Shown here: positions 23,288 to 30,796 of the stretch, one piece after another
Layout of the letters: every line of letters begins with the position of its first letter
How positions within the stretch are numbered: position 1 is the first letter of the stretch
From: a virus
Strand: one strand, 5' to 3'
Virus record (IMG/VR): IMGVR_UViG_3300046457_000119
Coordinates: 1-43,684 of that record
DNA: 43,684 nucleotides
The notes under the pieces: generated by a model
What the model was told of the DNA's origin: nothing
Seen by the model: the letters and a program-made list of their open reading frames with translations, nothing else
Database searches by the model: none
Program-made: the position numbers and the translations under genes

Positions 23288-24762
23288 AGTCTTCCCCACA
23301 CGGCAAGGCTGCTTTGGCTACCGAGCATGTCGTTGATTGCATCGCACATTGGGTCTATCTGGTCGTCGTGGATGTGGCTGTCGTCGGCTGTGAAGGACTC
23401 GCACTCAGTGACGAAGTCCGACACGAACGGCGCTGATTCAGGGATGCAGACGTTTCCGGACTCGATGTAGCCGAGAACATCCATGACACGCGTCAACTTG
23501 TCCTTGGTGCGCTCGATTCCGGAAATTGGGATACCACCGACGCTACGGATATCCTGAATAAGCCCTGTGCCGCTGGCTTTGTCTTCGACCATGAATGACC
23601 GGAGGAAGCCAACATCTCGTTCGGCGCTGTGCTTGTCCCAAAACTCTTTGGCACGCTTGCGCAGGTCGGGGGCTTCCCACTTCCCCCGCAACTGATCGAT
23701 CAGGTATATCCGTCGATCCTCGCCGTAGCCCCAGCACTGGAAAACCGTGAAGTCATTCCGCTCTGCAGTCTTCTGCGCGGTGTCCGCGTAGATCACCCGG
23801 TACTCGATGCGTGGCAGCATCCGGTACCGGATGAACCAAGCCGAATGGATCAGGCCACCGCCCTTCGTGTTCGGGCGCTGCTGGTAAAGAGCGTTCCAGG
23901 CATGAGAGCCAATCGCCGTTTTGATCTTTGCCAAACGCTCAAGCGGGTAGCGCTCCGGATGAAGTGCTTCACCTGTCTTGCGATGCGCTTCATCTTCTTC
24001 GGCGATTGCCGGATAGCTGACGACCTTCCAGTTATCACCTTCCCCGGCGGCCATCTGTTCCAGTAGGCGCCCAGCAAGGTCGTCAGAGTGCCACCGGGTC
24101 ATCCCAAGCAGTACACCGCTGTTCGGTGATAGTCGGGTGTAGAACGTGGTGGTGTACCAGTCCCAAATCGCCTGCCTGACCGTCTCGCTGTTGGCCTCTT
24201 TGGCATCTTTCACCGGGTCATCAATGATGCCGATATCGGCGCCCATCCCGGTGATGCCCGCGCCGACGCCGGCGCTCCGGTAGGCGCCACTCTTACCGAC
24301 AATTTCGAAAATCTCGCTGTTCCGGAGCGCGCTTCCGGTGACGCTGACAACGCGCTTACCGTTCAGGCAGGTTTCTGGAAAGATTGCGTGGTAGGTGTCG
24401 TCATCGATGATGCGCTGCACGTCCCGGTTCATCCGGTTCGCCAGGTCAGAGGCGTATGAACAGGCGATCATCTGCAAATCAGGATTTTTCCCGAGCGCCC
24501 AAGCAGGGAAGCGGCGACTGAACAGCTCAGACTTACCGCTGCGCGGCGGAGCGAAAATCATCAGCCGGGGCTGCAATCCGTGCTCGACGTCGTAATAAAA
24601 CTGTTGGAGTGCTGCCGCCACCTCGATGTTGAACCAGCCCTCAACAAAATCAGGCTTTGTTCTCAGAGTGAACTGCAACAGCCCGCGCCGCGCACGCTCA
24701 TTGCGAATCGCCCTCAGGTCGAGCAGCTGCGGCGAGATGCTCAAGCTGCTCGAGTTGCTCAT
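23284..24762 (-). CDS. Terminase large subunit
   Basis: Encodes 492 aa from ATG 24762 (TTGGAAAA upstream). The ATPase domain has Walker A APPRSGKSE (residues about 71-79) and a Walker B-like strand GIIDDPVKD; the C-terminal nuclease domain shows YADTAQKT and the late acidic motif HIHDDQIDP. It translocates DNA into the prohead and cuts concatemers. It overlaps the small subunit gene upstream and the portal gene downstream by a few bases. Confidence 0.93.
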   Translation of the reverse strand: MSNSSSLSISPQLLDLRAIRNERARRGLLQFTLRTKPDFVEGWFNIEVAAALQQFYYDVEHGLQPRLMIFAPPRSGKSELFSRRFPAWALGKNPDLQMIACSYASDLANRMNRDVQRIIDDDTYHAIFPETCLNGKRVVSVTGSALRNSEIFEIVGKSGAYRSAGVGAGITGMGADIGIIDDPVKDAKEANSETVRQAIWDWYTTTFYTRLSPNSGVLLGMTRWHSDDLAGRLLEQMAAGEGDNWKVVSYPAIAEEDEAHRKTGEALHPERYPLERLAKIKTAIGSHAWNALYQQRPNTKGGGLIHSAWFIRYRMLPRIEYRVIYADTAQKTAERNDFTVFQCWGYGEDRRIYLIDQLRGKWEAPDLRKRAKEFWDKHSAERDVGFLRSFMVEDKASGTGLIQDIRSVGGIPISGIERTKDKLTRVMDVLGYIESGNVCIPESAPFVSDFVTECESFTADDSHIHDDQIDPMCDAINDMLGSQSSLAVWGRL

Positions 24763-25246
24763 CGGTGAGTTTTCCAAGGTCGGCGGTTACGGTTTTTATC
24801 GGGCCGCCGTTCGGGTCGCCAATGCCGATCTGATCGCGGAATGCATTCACGCTTACGTGCTTGCCGATCAATTCAAGGGCGCGCAACTTGTCGTGGAACT
24901 TGACCTTGCCGGACTTCATGTCGACTTCTTTCACCATCTGGCGCCAGATCAGCGGCCACTGTCGGATAGGCAAAAGCTTGCCGTCGTCGCCGTGGATCGC
25001 GGCCAGGTCCATCTGGTCAATGTCAGTGAGGCGCTGCAGGACATAGTCGGCATCGACCTGCACACGCTTGTTGCGCGCTTCTTTGGCCTGCTCAATGGCG
25101 CCGACGATGTCGGGGCGCTGCATCAACTGCCATGCCTGGTCCTTGGCGCCCTTCACCGCGTACCTGGCCCGGATGGCAGCCTGCGTGGCGTTCAGGTCGA
25201 CCAGGTACTCAACGACGAATCGACGCTGCTTAGCTGTCAGCGCCAT
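24698..25246 (-). CDS. Terminase small subunit
   Basis: Encodes 182 aa from ATG 25246 (GAGGCAACCT upstream); an upstream in-frame extension is not supported. MALTAKQRRFVVEYLVDLNATQAAIRARYAVKGAKDQAWQLMQRPDIVGAIEQA is the standard Terminase_2-type DNA-binding domain with helix-turn-helix NATQAAIRARY. It recognises the packaging site, which in many phages lies in or near this gene. The 3' end overlaps terL by about 65 bases. Confidence 0.9.
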   Translation of the reverse strand: MALTAKQRRFVVEYLVDLNATQAAIRARYAVKGAKDQAWQLMQRPDIVGAIEQAKEARNKRVQVDADYVLQRLTDIDQMDLAAIHGDDGKLLPIRQWPLIWRQMVKEVDMKSGKVKFHDKLRALELIGKHVSVNAFRDQIGIGDPNGGPIKTVTADLGKLTDEQLEQLEHLAAAARPEGDSQ

Positions 25247-25254
25247 AGGTTGCC

Positions 25255-25419
25255 TCATTTTTTGCAGGGAGTGACTTTCATGCCGCGACGAATCCAATAC
25301 TCAACGCGCTCCCAGTTGGGCTCAAGGCCAGTCAGGACTACAATCCCCGTCACGCAACCAAGGTATGCATGAAGCCACCAGCGCATGCGAATCTCTACTT
25401 TCACGTGAATTTTGGCCAT
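25255..25419 (-). CDS. Small membrane protein, 54 aa
   Basis: Short gene between the 94-aa membrane protein and the small terminase gene, with GAGGTGTGCCG before ATG 25419. Product starts MAKIHVKVEIRMRWWLHAYLG, with one probable membrane segment (about residues 14-32, WWLHAYLGCVTGIVVLTGL), and ends VTPCKK. Its stop is just upstream of the terS start. No known family; it may be part of the lysis block because it follows the holin and the 94-aa membrane protein. Confidence 0.65.
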   Translation of the reverse strand: MAKIHVKVEIRMRWWLHAYLGCVTGIVVLTGLEPNWERVEYWIRRGMKVTPCKK

Positions 25420-25428
25420 CGGCACACC

Positions 25429-25713
25429 TCAAGGATTCTTTGGTGGCTCGGCGACGAACATGTGTTCGCGCCTGGCCCAGGCGTAAAGCACCACACCCGC
25501 GTGCAGCACGACGCCGAAGGGGTTGACCCAGTGCCCCTGGATTGAAGTTACGAAAGCGCCGAACGCGCCGATGGCCACCAGGTAAAACGCTGTGCACAGC
25601 AGCGGTTGGTCGACTGGGCGAATGCGGCGCAGGTAGTCACAGGCCGCCAGGGCGACCAGGACGCACAGCAGCGCGTCCGCAACACCCAGCGCTGAAACAA
25701 GGATGCTGTTCAT
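25429..25713 (-). CDS. Membrane protein, possible second holin or antiholin
   Basis: Encodes 94 aa from ATG 25713 with GAGG upstream. Three hydrophobic segments are visible (about residues 3-22, 35-55 and 62-80), ending with a charged tail ARREHMFVAEPPKNP. It lies one base after the holin gene in the same operon. Small three-helix proteins in this position are often holin partners; which of the two forms holes cannot be told from sequence. Confidence 0.62.
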   Translation of the reverse strand: MNSILVSALGVADALLCVLVALAACDYLRRIRPVDQPLLCTAFYLVAIGAFGAFVTSIQGHWVNPFGVVLHAGVVLYAWARREHMFVAEPPKNP

Positions 25714-25714
25714 G

Positions 25715-26038
25715 TCACACACCTCGCGCTGTGACGAACGCCCCCAGAGCAGCCTTGATGCCCGGGATGATGTTCATTGCCGTCAGGCCCAGCACGAAGG
25801 CCACGCCGCACAGCAGATCATCAGTCACCGCAAGCTCAAGCTTGGGGGCCAACCAGATGGTTACTGGCTGAGTCAGGTAAACCGAGAAGAGAAAGCCAGT
25901 GGCTACAGCGGTCGCTGCCTGGCCCCGGGTCAGGTCTTTCAGGAAACCGAGGGACAGAATCGAGCCGATGAAAGCAGCCATGACCACGCCATACTTCACC
26001 AGCACAACGCTGGCGGCAGTGCTTGCTGGCTCAGCCAT
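25715..26038 (-). CDS. Holin
   Basis: Encodes 107 aa from ATG 26038 with GGAGTCCTCC upstream; the longer frame is not supported. The sequence MAEPASTAASVVLVKYGVVMAAFIGSILSLGFLKDLT carries a first membrane helix, followed by two more hydrophobic segments (about residues 42-60 and 73-92), typical of class I phage holins in Pseudomonas prophages. It is the first gene of the late operon, preceded by two terminator-like hairpins, and would time lysis by letting the endolysin out. Confidence 0.78.
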   Translation of the reverse strand: MAEPASTAASVVLVKYGVVMAAFIGSILSLGFLKDLTRGQAATAVATGFLFSVYLTQPVTIWLAPKLELAVTDDLLCGVAFVLGLTAMNIIPGIKAALGAFVTARGV

Positions 26039-26054
26039 TGGAGGACTCCGAAGG

Positions 26055-26082
26055 AATAAAAAGGGCCTCAGTGAGCAAGGCC
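26055..26082 (-). terminator. Possible terminator just upstream of the holin gene
   Basis: Minus strand GGCCT-TGCTCACTG-AGGCC followed by CTTTTTATT. The stem is only five to six pairs, so it may be a weak terminator or a leader structure that late antitermination has to pass. Confidence 0.4.
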
Positions 26083-26123
26083 AAAGCGCACCATGAGAGA
26101 GGGAGGCGTGCTGAATTTTGGGC

Positions 26124-26150
26124 AACAAAAAACCCGCACTTGGCGGGTTT
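26124..26150 (-). terminator. Intrinsic terminator between early and late minus-strand operons
   Basis: Minus strand AAACCCGC-CAAGT-GCGGGTTT continues into TTTTG: a good GC stem with a U-tract. It lies about 60 bases past the 293-aa gene and before the holin, the position of tR' in lambda. Confidence 0.8.
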
Positions 26151-26210
26151 CTGGGAGACGGGCGTAACTTTGCAACTTGCGAAAAAGGTATCAGAACACT
26201 CGCCAAATGG

Positions 26211-27092
26211 TCAAGCGACCCTTTTTTTCACGTCACCAACGCGCTGGCGCTGATTCCAGTATTCGGTAACGCGGTCCAGGTAGCGCTGGTGACGGTTGGC
26301 GTTCTCGATGACGTCCTTGTCCCATTCGTCGCGGTAGGCGGCGGAATACGCACTCATTCGCCGAAACCAGCGGCTGAGCTGCTGCTGTGTCATGGCGCCG
26401 AGGCGAACTTGCAAGGCAATCACCGTGCCGGTGCGGCGCTCGGCGTAGGCTGCTGCACGGACGTCTGCAACGACCTCGCGGTCATGGCGATCCCAGCGGC
26501 ACCAGCCGTCATGCCGGCGACCATCCATGCGGACGATGACGGCAGCAACCGGCTTCAGCGCCTTCGCGTCGAGTTTGTCGACCGAAACGGCTATCGCGCT
26601 CCAAATCTCCGCCCAATCCCGTGCCCAGTGGCTGGCGTCCATCTTTGCGCCGTACCAGTCCCGCACGAAGTCGCAGACGCGGACAGGACCCCATCCCTCA
26701 CGGTCGGATACAAACGCCTGGTGGCTCTTGATCGCGGCCAGGGCCATCCAGTAAGCAATTTCCCGGCGCCGGTCGGAGCATTCCGGCAGCTCGGCGTTGA
26801 ACCAGACCAGGGCGTGCGCAATGTTCATGTCTTGGCCAGTGGCAACCGGCGAGTACAGAGCGTGCCCGAAGTGCTGCAGCGGCTTTGGCAGCGTGGCGAT
26901 GGCCGACTGCACCAGGCCAGCCGCAAGCATGTGGGCGCACCGCCCGTTGCTGTCGAGCATCGACGGCATGGTCTCGCCAATGACGCGACCCTGTTTCCCC
27001 AGCTTTGCCCGCTCCGCTGCGGCAGCAAGTACCGAATCGCGGCCTTCGTGCATTGCGTCGCGCCATGCTTGTCTCGCGCTGATAAGTTTCAT
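26211..27092 (-). CDS. Uncharacterised 293-aa protein in the Q position
   Basis: Starts at ATG 27092, with AAGGGGAG four bases upstream; the longer frame is not supported. Mostly helical, rich in Trp, Arg and Ala (for example FVRDWYGAKMDASHWARDWAEIW and QQLSRWFRRMSAYSAAYRDEWDKD), basic C-terminus, no signal or membrane part, no motif I recognise. It is the last gene of the early minus operon and is followed by a strong terminator and the late genes, exactly where lambda-like phages carry Q. A role as late antiterminator or regulator is therefore possible but rests on position only. Confidence 0.65.
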   Translation of the reverse strand: MKLISARQAWRDAMHEGRDSVLAAAAERAKLGKQGRVIGETMPSMLDSNGRCAHMLAAGLVQSAIATLPKPLQHFGHALYSPVATGQDMNIAHALVWFNAELPECSDRRREIAYWMALAAIKSHQAFVSDREGWGPVRVCDFVRDWYGAKMDASHWARDWAEIWSAIAVSVDKLDAKALKPVAAVIVRMDGRRHDGWCRWDRHDREVVADVRAAAYAERRTGTVIALQVRLGAMTQQQLSRWFRRMSAYSAAYRDEWDKDVIENANRHQRYLDRVTEYWNQRQRVGDVKKRVA

Positions 27093-27132
27093 GATTCTCC
27101 CCTTGAAGCGTAGTTCTGCGTAGTTCGCTAAT

Positions 27133-27240
27133 TCACTGGCACACGGTTGGAAGGCCGAGCATGTACAGCTTGAAAGCGGCAATTACCAACGTGACCAGGG
27201 ATGCGCCGCCGAGCATCAGCAATGTGGTTTTCGGGCTCAT
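27133..27240 (-). CDS. Small membrane protein, 35 aa
   Basis: Starts at ATG 27240, overlapping the RusA stop (ATGA), so translation is probably coupled. Product MSPKTTLLMLGGASLVTLVIAA then FKLYMLGLPTVCQ: one membrane helix with a short tail. No family recognised. The gene is too short to prove from sequence, but the overlap and the membrane character support it. Confidence 0.5.
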   Translation of the reverse strand: MSPKTTLLMLGGASLVTLVIAAFKLYMLGLPTVCQ

Positions 27241-27680
27241 GATGGTTTTCCCTCGAGTGGCACGACCCGAACTATCACGCCCGGGGTCTCGCCGAATTTC
27301 TTGGACATGGACACGTTGGTGACTTGCACGTCGTCCTTGAAGACGATGCCGTTGATGCCGTCGCAGATGGCTTTCAGTACGTTATCGATGTCGGGCTTCT
27401 TGGTTGGCTTCACTTCGCCGGCGAGCGCTTCGGCGCGCTTCTTCTTCGACCAGGACTGAGCCACAGACACGAAGATTTTCAGCTCTACCATGACGGGGCC
27501 GGCGATCAGGTCGCGCCCGTTCATGGCCTGCTGTGCAGCGATGGCGATCAGGGATTCGTAGTTGGCGGTTTCCTTCGGCGTGAACATGCGAGCGTGGCCG
27601 CCGATGGTGGTAACGCGTGGCCTGCCCTTCCCTATGGCTTTGCCTGGCACCACGAACGAAACGGGGCTGAGGTCAGACAT
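27237..27680 (-). CDS. rusA: RusA-type Holliday junction resolvase
   Basis: Encodes 147 aa. VVPGKAIGKGRPRVT at the N-terminus, KPTKKPDIDNVLKAICDGINGIVFKDDVQVT in the middle are the RusA family core; the Asp residues in KPDIDN and FKDDVQV are the metal-binding catalytic set. The enzyme cuts four-way junctions to resolve recombination or branched packaging substrates. The gene overlaps the P-like replication gene and is near the end of the early operon, as in many lambdoid phages. Confidence 0.92.
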   Translation of the reverse strand: MSDLSPVSFVVPGKAIGKGRPRVTTIGGHARMFTPKETANYESLIAIAAQQAMNGRDLIAGPVMVELKIFVSVAQSWSKKKRAEALAGEVKPTKKPDIDNVLKAICDGINGIVFKDDVQVTNVSMSKKFGETPGVIVRVVPLEGKPS

Positions 27681-28404
27681 GTTCGTTTCTCCGGATGCCC
27701 ATCTTGGCGAGCAGCAACGCGCGGCAGGCCTTTGGGTCTTTTGGAATTTCGAGGGTGTCGACGATGCGGTCGACCTCTTTGCGGCTGTGCTCGAGCTGGA
27801 CTTGCTGGCGTGGCCGGCTGCTGTCGCTGCCAATGCCTTTGGCGATACGCCCTTCAAGCGGCTGGCCGGTCTGGGCGCGGCGCATGACGATGGCGTAGTT
27901 GCGTTCGAAACGCTGGAACAGGGCTTTGTCCGCGTAGGTGGCAGTATGCAAATCGAACGTGCTGGTGGCTTCCGCTGCGACCTTCACGGCCTTGTGCGTG
28001 TAGCTGCCGCGCAGCGCTTCGTCCCATGCCTGCTGGATGCTGGGAAGCCCCATTGCCTCAGCGGATGGTTTGCACCACTCGATGAACTGGCCGACGTTAG
28101 GCATGAACGGCGAATTTGATTTACGTGCTTGCTGGAATCCAAAGGCCAATTGTTCGTCGGAGTTGATACCGCCCTGGATGAATCCGGCGATCCACTCGCG
28201 CTTAGCGTTGTACAGCGCATTGTCGTCGGGCCATGCCTGACGCCAAGCCGGGAAAATACCCTGAAGCTTGTTGAACACGACGTTCACGATTTCCGCCGTC
28301 TGCTGATCGACCTCGATCACCGGTACAGCAGGGACATGGGCACCGAGGTTTGCCCTGAAGGTTTGCGGTGTGAGTCCTGAGGTAATTTCAGAAATGCTTT
28401 TCAC
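27673..28404 (-). CDS. Replication protein P-like
   Basis: Encodes 243 aa. The ATG overlaps the O-like stop. The pattern TAEIVNVVFNKLQGIFPAWRQAWPDDNALYNAKREWIAGFIQGGI followed by FMPNVGQFIEWCKPSAEAMGLPS matches phage replication P proteins, which load the host DnaB helicase at the phage origin. The C-terminal half is basic. Order O-P after CII supports it. Confidence 0.85.
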   Translation of the reverse strand: MKSISEITSGLTPQTFRANLGAHVPAVPVIEVDQQTAEIVNVVFNKLQGIFPAWRQAWPDDNALYNAKREWIAGFIQGGINSDEQLAFGFQQARKSNSPFMPNVGQFIEWCKPSAEAMGLPSIQQAWDEALRGSYTHKAVKVAAEATSTFDLHTATYADKALFQRFERNYAIVMRRAQTGQPLEGRIAKGIGSDSSRPRQQVQLEHSRKEVDRIVDTLEIPKDPKACRALLLAKMGIRRNEHV

Positions 28405-29159
28405 AGGATCGGCTCCCTGGCCCAGTCAGTGCTGGCCATGTCCAATGGTTGTTGTCCGGAGTTGCGTGGCGGTGCGGATATACGGCGGTTGGCGTCCTCC
28501 TGAGCCTTGAGCAGCCAGTTGCGCCATGTGGCGATCCAGTCGGCCTTGGTTCCACCATTGCCGCGCCAGTAGTTCACGAACTTTTCGGTTTCGTTGACCA
28601 GGATCACGGCCGGGGCTCGTTCGAGCGCCCACTTACGCATGTCACCCGAAACGTTGAATGGTTCAGGCAAGCGGGTTTTGCGCTTTGCTTTTGGCTCAGT
28701 TGGCGATTCAGGTTCTGCTGCCGGCTCATCATCTTTTTTGGCAGGGGGACTACAGGGGGTTTTATCTTCTGTATCTGTTCTGTTCTGTTCTGGGGCGTTA
28801 CTGGAACGTTTCTGTAACGTTTCACTCTGTTGCGCCTGCATTTTCTTCTTGTCTCGCCATGCCTTAACCCTTGCTGTGCTTGAGTCCGACTCGTATTGGC
28901 GAGTGCTCCAGTTACGCAATGTCCAGTCTTCGTTGATGAAGCCTTTCGCCAAAAAAACGGATTTCGTATTGGCTATTTCTTCATCTGAAACACGCAAAGC
29001 GAACGCAATTGATGTTTCACGTTCCGTTACATGAAACGTTTCAATACCGTTACTGCATTCGAGGCAGAACAACATGACCAACCGGCGCTGCATTGCCTCG
29101 CTGAGCATCTGCACTTTCGGGTCGGTGGCGAACTCGCCGTACAGCCGGAACCAATCCAC
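28401..29159 (-). CDS. Replication protein O-like with DnaT-type C-terminal domain
   Basis: Encodes 252 aa from GTG 29159 with AGGAGG upstream. Residues 1-90 are a helical DNA-binding-like domain (MDWFRLYGEFATDPKVQMLSEAMQRRLVMLFCLEC), residues 110-165 a low-complexity charged linker, and residues 167-220 (FNVSGDMRKWALERAP...FVNYWRGNGGTKADWIATWRNWLLKA) resemble the ssDNA-binding C-terminal domain of DnaT. It probably melts the phage origin. The linker-coding DNA holds repeats that may be the origin (see 28780-28825). Confidence 0.8.
   Translation of the reverse strand: MDWFRLYGEFATDPKVQMLSEAMQRRLVMLFCLECSNGIETFHVTERETSIAFALRVSDEEIANTKSVFLAKGFINEDWTLRNWSTRQYESDSSTARVKAWRDKKKMQAQQSETLQKRSSNAPEQNRTDTEDKTPCSPPAKKDDEPAAEPESPTEPKAKRKTRLPEPFNVSGDMRKWALERAPAVILVNETEKFVNYWRGNGGTKADWIATWRNWLLKAQEDANRRISAPPRNSGQQPLDMASTDWAREPIL
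28775..28825. other. Possible replication origin repeats inside the O-like gene
   Basis: Plus strand has three tandem TGTTC units (within 28776-28793) followed by two AACGTTTC boxes 11 bp apart (28805-28812, 28816-28823). A third, GAAACGTTTC, lies at 29033-29042. In lambdoid phages the origin lies inside gene O; this is the repeat-rich part of the O-like gene here. Confidence 0.35.
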
Positions 29160-29161
29160 GG

Positions 29162-29470
29162 TCAGTCCTCCTCAAGCTGGTCGACGTGCTGAACGTGCTC
29201 CATCCAGCGCTTGGCCTGGTGGAAGATCGCTTCGATATCTCGCTGGTTAAAACAACGCATGTCGTTCGGAACGATCTTCAGCCCCAGCACAGACAGGATC
29301 TGGCAGAACTGCTCGAACTTCTCCGGCTTCATGCGGCTGATGGTTGCCTCGTCGCAACCCACTGCAAGTGCGACAGGGGCGTTGCCGATCGATGCAAGGC
29401 TCTGCATGAGAACGGAGTAGTTCTTGCGGGCCCTTACGGTCTGCTCTTGATTCAATGGGCTCGTCGACAT
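29162..29470 (-). CDS. CII-like transcription activator
   Basis: Encodes 102 aa. The pattern LNQEQTVRARKNYSVLMQSLASIGNAPVALAVGCDEATISRMKPEKFEQFCQILSVLGLKIVPND has the lambda CII plan: a helix-turn-helix with the helix GCDEATISRMK recognising DNA and a C-terminal helix for tetramers. Its start overlaps the end of the Cro-like gene and it precedes O and P. It would favour establishment of lysogeny by activating repressor synthesis. Confidence 0.82.
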   Translation of the reverse strand: MSTSPLNQEQTVRARKNYSVLMQSLASIGNAPVALAVGCDEATISRMKPEKFEQFCQILSVLGLKIVPNDMRCFNQRDIEAIFHQAKRWMEHVQHVDQLEED

Positions 29471-29472
29471 GA

Positions 29473-29712
29473 TCAGGCCGCCTGTTCACCGGAGTCGGGA
29501 AAGCGCTCCGGATAGAGGATGTGGATCTCGGTGATCTCACCGTCGAAAACCTTGCTCAGGTTCTCAGCAAGAGCTGCGGAGGAACGCTGAACACCGCGCT
29601 CAACGCGGGAAAGGTTGCCGGAATCAACGGCGTCACCGAGCTGGGCGAGACGGGCCGAAACATCGGCGAGCGTCCATTTCTTTGCCAGTCGGGCACGTTT
29701 TAAGGGAGTCAT
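29473..29712 (-). CDS. Cro-like repressor
   Basis: Encodes 79 aa from ATG 29712 (GGGAG-type site is absent, AAGGCG-like upstream). MTPLKRARLAKKWTLADVSARLAQLGDAVDSGNLSRVERGVQRSSAALAENLSKVF is a helix-turn-helix of the Cro/C1 type with the typical LSRxERG recognition segment, also shared with the CI N-terminus. It is the first gene from the PR-type promoter and divergent from CI, the Cro position. It would bind the same 17-bp operators. Confidence 0.85.
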   Translation of the reverse strand: MTPLKRARLAKKWTLADVSARLAQLGDAVDSGNLSRVERGVQRSSAALAENLSKVFDGEITEIHILYPERFPDSGEQAA

Positions 29713-29742
29713 GGCGGTACGCCTTGGATGGAAGACGTGTTG

Positions 29743-29771
29743 ATTTTGCGCATTGCGCAAATTAAGTGCAA
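29743..29771 (-). promoter_or_regulatory. PR-type early promoter
   Basis: Minus strand -35 TTGCAC (29771-29766), 17-bp spacer, -10 CAAAAT (29748-29743). It drives the Cro-CII-O-P operon. Operator O1 (29745-29761) covers the -10 region, so CI or Cro binding would block it. Confidence 0.65.
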
Positions 29772-29808
29772 GTCAAATTTGCGCGTAGCGCTTTGCGTAG
29801 AACGCAAC
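29745..29808. promoter_or_regulatory. OR-like operator cluster, three sites
   Basis: Sites of a 17-bp palindrome: perfect TTTGCGCATTGCGCAAA at 29745-29761; a half-degenerate copy TTTGCGCGTAGCGCTTT at 29778-29794; and TTTGCGTAGAACGCAAC at 29792-29808, overlapping the previous one. They lie between the divergent Cro-like and CI genes. The same consensus occurs three times on the other side of CI. Confidence 0.85.
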
Positions 29809-29827
29809 ACCTACAGAGAATTGCGGA

Positions 29828-30460
29828 ATGGATATAGGTCAGATCATCAGAAAAGAGCGCAAGGCCAAAGGCTGGACGCTCGACGAACTCGCACACCAGG
29901 TCGAAACGGACGCTGGCAACCTTTCACGACTCGAGCGCGGCAAGCAATTCGCCAGTAAAGAGCTGCTGGGGCGAATCATGAAGGTTCTAGGAATTGAACT
30001 GTCCCAGGCAAAAGACCCAGGGATGTCGAATGTGCAGATGGCCCTGCAACCAAGCCGGGTGCCTAAGGAATATCCGTTGATCAGTTGGGTAATTGCTGGA
30101 GAGTGGGCAGAGTCTTCGGACAACTTCCACCCAGGCGATGCAGACACATGGATTGCCTCGACCGAGAACGCCGGCGAAAACGGCTTTTGGCTGGACGTAC
30201 GCGGCGACTCAATGACCTGCAACGGAAACCCCAGCTTTCCCGAGGGTTCGCGTATTCTGGTGCAGCCAGAGGCTGATGTGATCAGCGGCAAGTATTACGT
30301 GGTGAAGCTTGAAAGCGGCGAAAGCACCTTCAAGCAGTACATCGAAGACGCTGGCATGAAGTACTTGCGCCCACTGAATCCGAATTACCGCACCATTCAG
30401 ATCGAAGGCGACTGCAAGTTCATTGGTCGCGTGATCGATACCAAGATGACCGGCCTTTAA
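29828..30460 (+). CDS. cI: CI-type prophage repressor with LexA-like peptidase domain
   Basis: Encodes 210 aa. Residues 2-57 are a helix-turn-helix (WTLDELAHQVETDAGNLSRLERG). Residues 84-205 are a LexA/S24 peptidase domain: cleavage site Ala90-Gly91 in VIAGEW, catalytic Ser128 in RGDSMT and Lys169 in TFKQY, all in the spacing of lambda CI. RecA-stimulated self-cleavage would induce the prophage. It also is the likely target of the antirepressor. It is transcribed toward a membrane protein and a terminator as the lysogenic operon. Confidence 0.94.
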   Translation: MDIGQIIRKERKAKGWTLDELAHQVETDAGNLSRLERGKQFASKELLGRIMKVLGIELSQAKDPGMSNVQMALQPSRVPKEYPLISWVIAGEWAESSDNFHPGDADTWIASTENAGENGFWLDVRGDSMTCNGNPSFPEGSRILVQPEADVISGKYYVVKLESGESTFKQYIEDAGMKYLRPLNPNYRTIQIEGDCKFIGRVIDTKMTGL

Positions 30461-30473
30461 TCAGGTACCCGCC

Positions 30474-30731
30474 ATGCCCGCAATCATCACCCGAGACTCT
30501 GCGACCGGCGCCGCGTTCGCTTGCGGACTGCTCCTGATAGCCTTCGCCGGCGGGACTTACCTTCTTTTTGAATGGGCGCAGTCCGGGATTATGTTCTGCA
30601 TCGGCATGGCCGTATGCCTATTCACCTGCGTGGTTTCCGCCCTGCTCGGCGAGAAAGCATCACGTAGCGATGTCGCCACAATGGCTGTTGCCGCGGCCTT
30701 CTTCACCTGGCTGATCGTCCACAACCTGTAA
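30474..30731 (+). CDS. Small membrane protein in the CI operon
   Basis: Encodes 85 aa, starting 13 bases after the CI stop. Hydrophobic segments at about residues 12-32, 38-58 and 66-83 suggest three membrane helices. It is expressed with the repressor in lysogens and is followed directly by the operon terminator. No homology recognised. Position recalls lambda rexA/rexB and other exclusion genes, so superinfection exclusion or phage defence is a reasonable idea but unproven. Confidence 0.7.
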   Translation: MPAIITRDSATGAAFACGLLLIAFAGGTYLLFEWAQSGIMFCIGMAVCLFTCVVSALLGEKASRSDVATMAVAAAFFTWLIVHNL

Positions 30732-30750
30732 TCCCCTCCCCATGTAAATC

Positions 30751-30777
30751 AGCCCGCTACTGAGCGGGCTTTTTTTC
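30751..30777 (+). terminator. Terminator of the CI operon
   Basis: AGCCCGCTACTGAGCGGGCT followed by TTTTTTCG: a strong GC-rich stem with a U-tract, 20 bases after the stop of the 85-aa membrane protein. Confidence 0.9.
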
Positions 30778-30796
30778 GTCCCAATCTTTTTATGAT

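Noticed and set aside
28775-28825. A CRISPR array or other spacer-repeat structure.
   Set aside because: The repeats are 5-8 bp and not separated by uniform spacers; no cas genes anywhere in the window.
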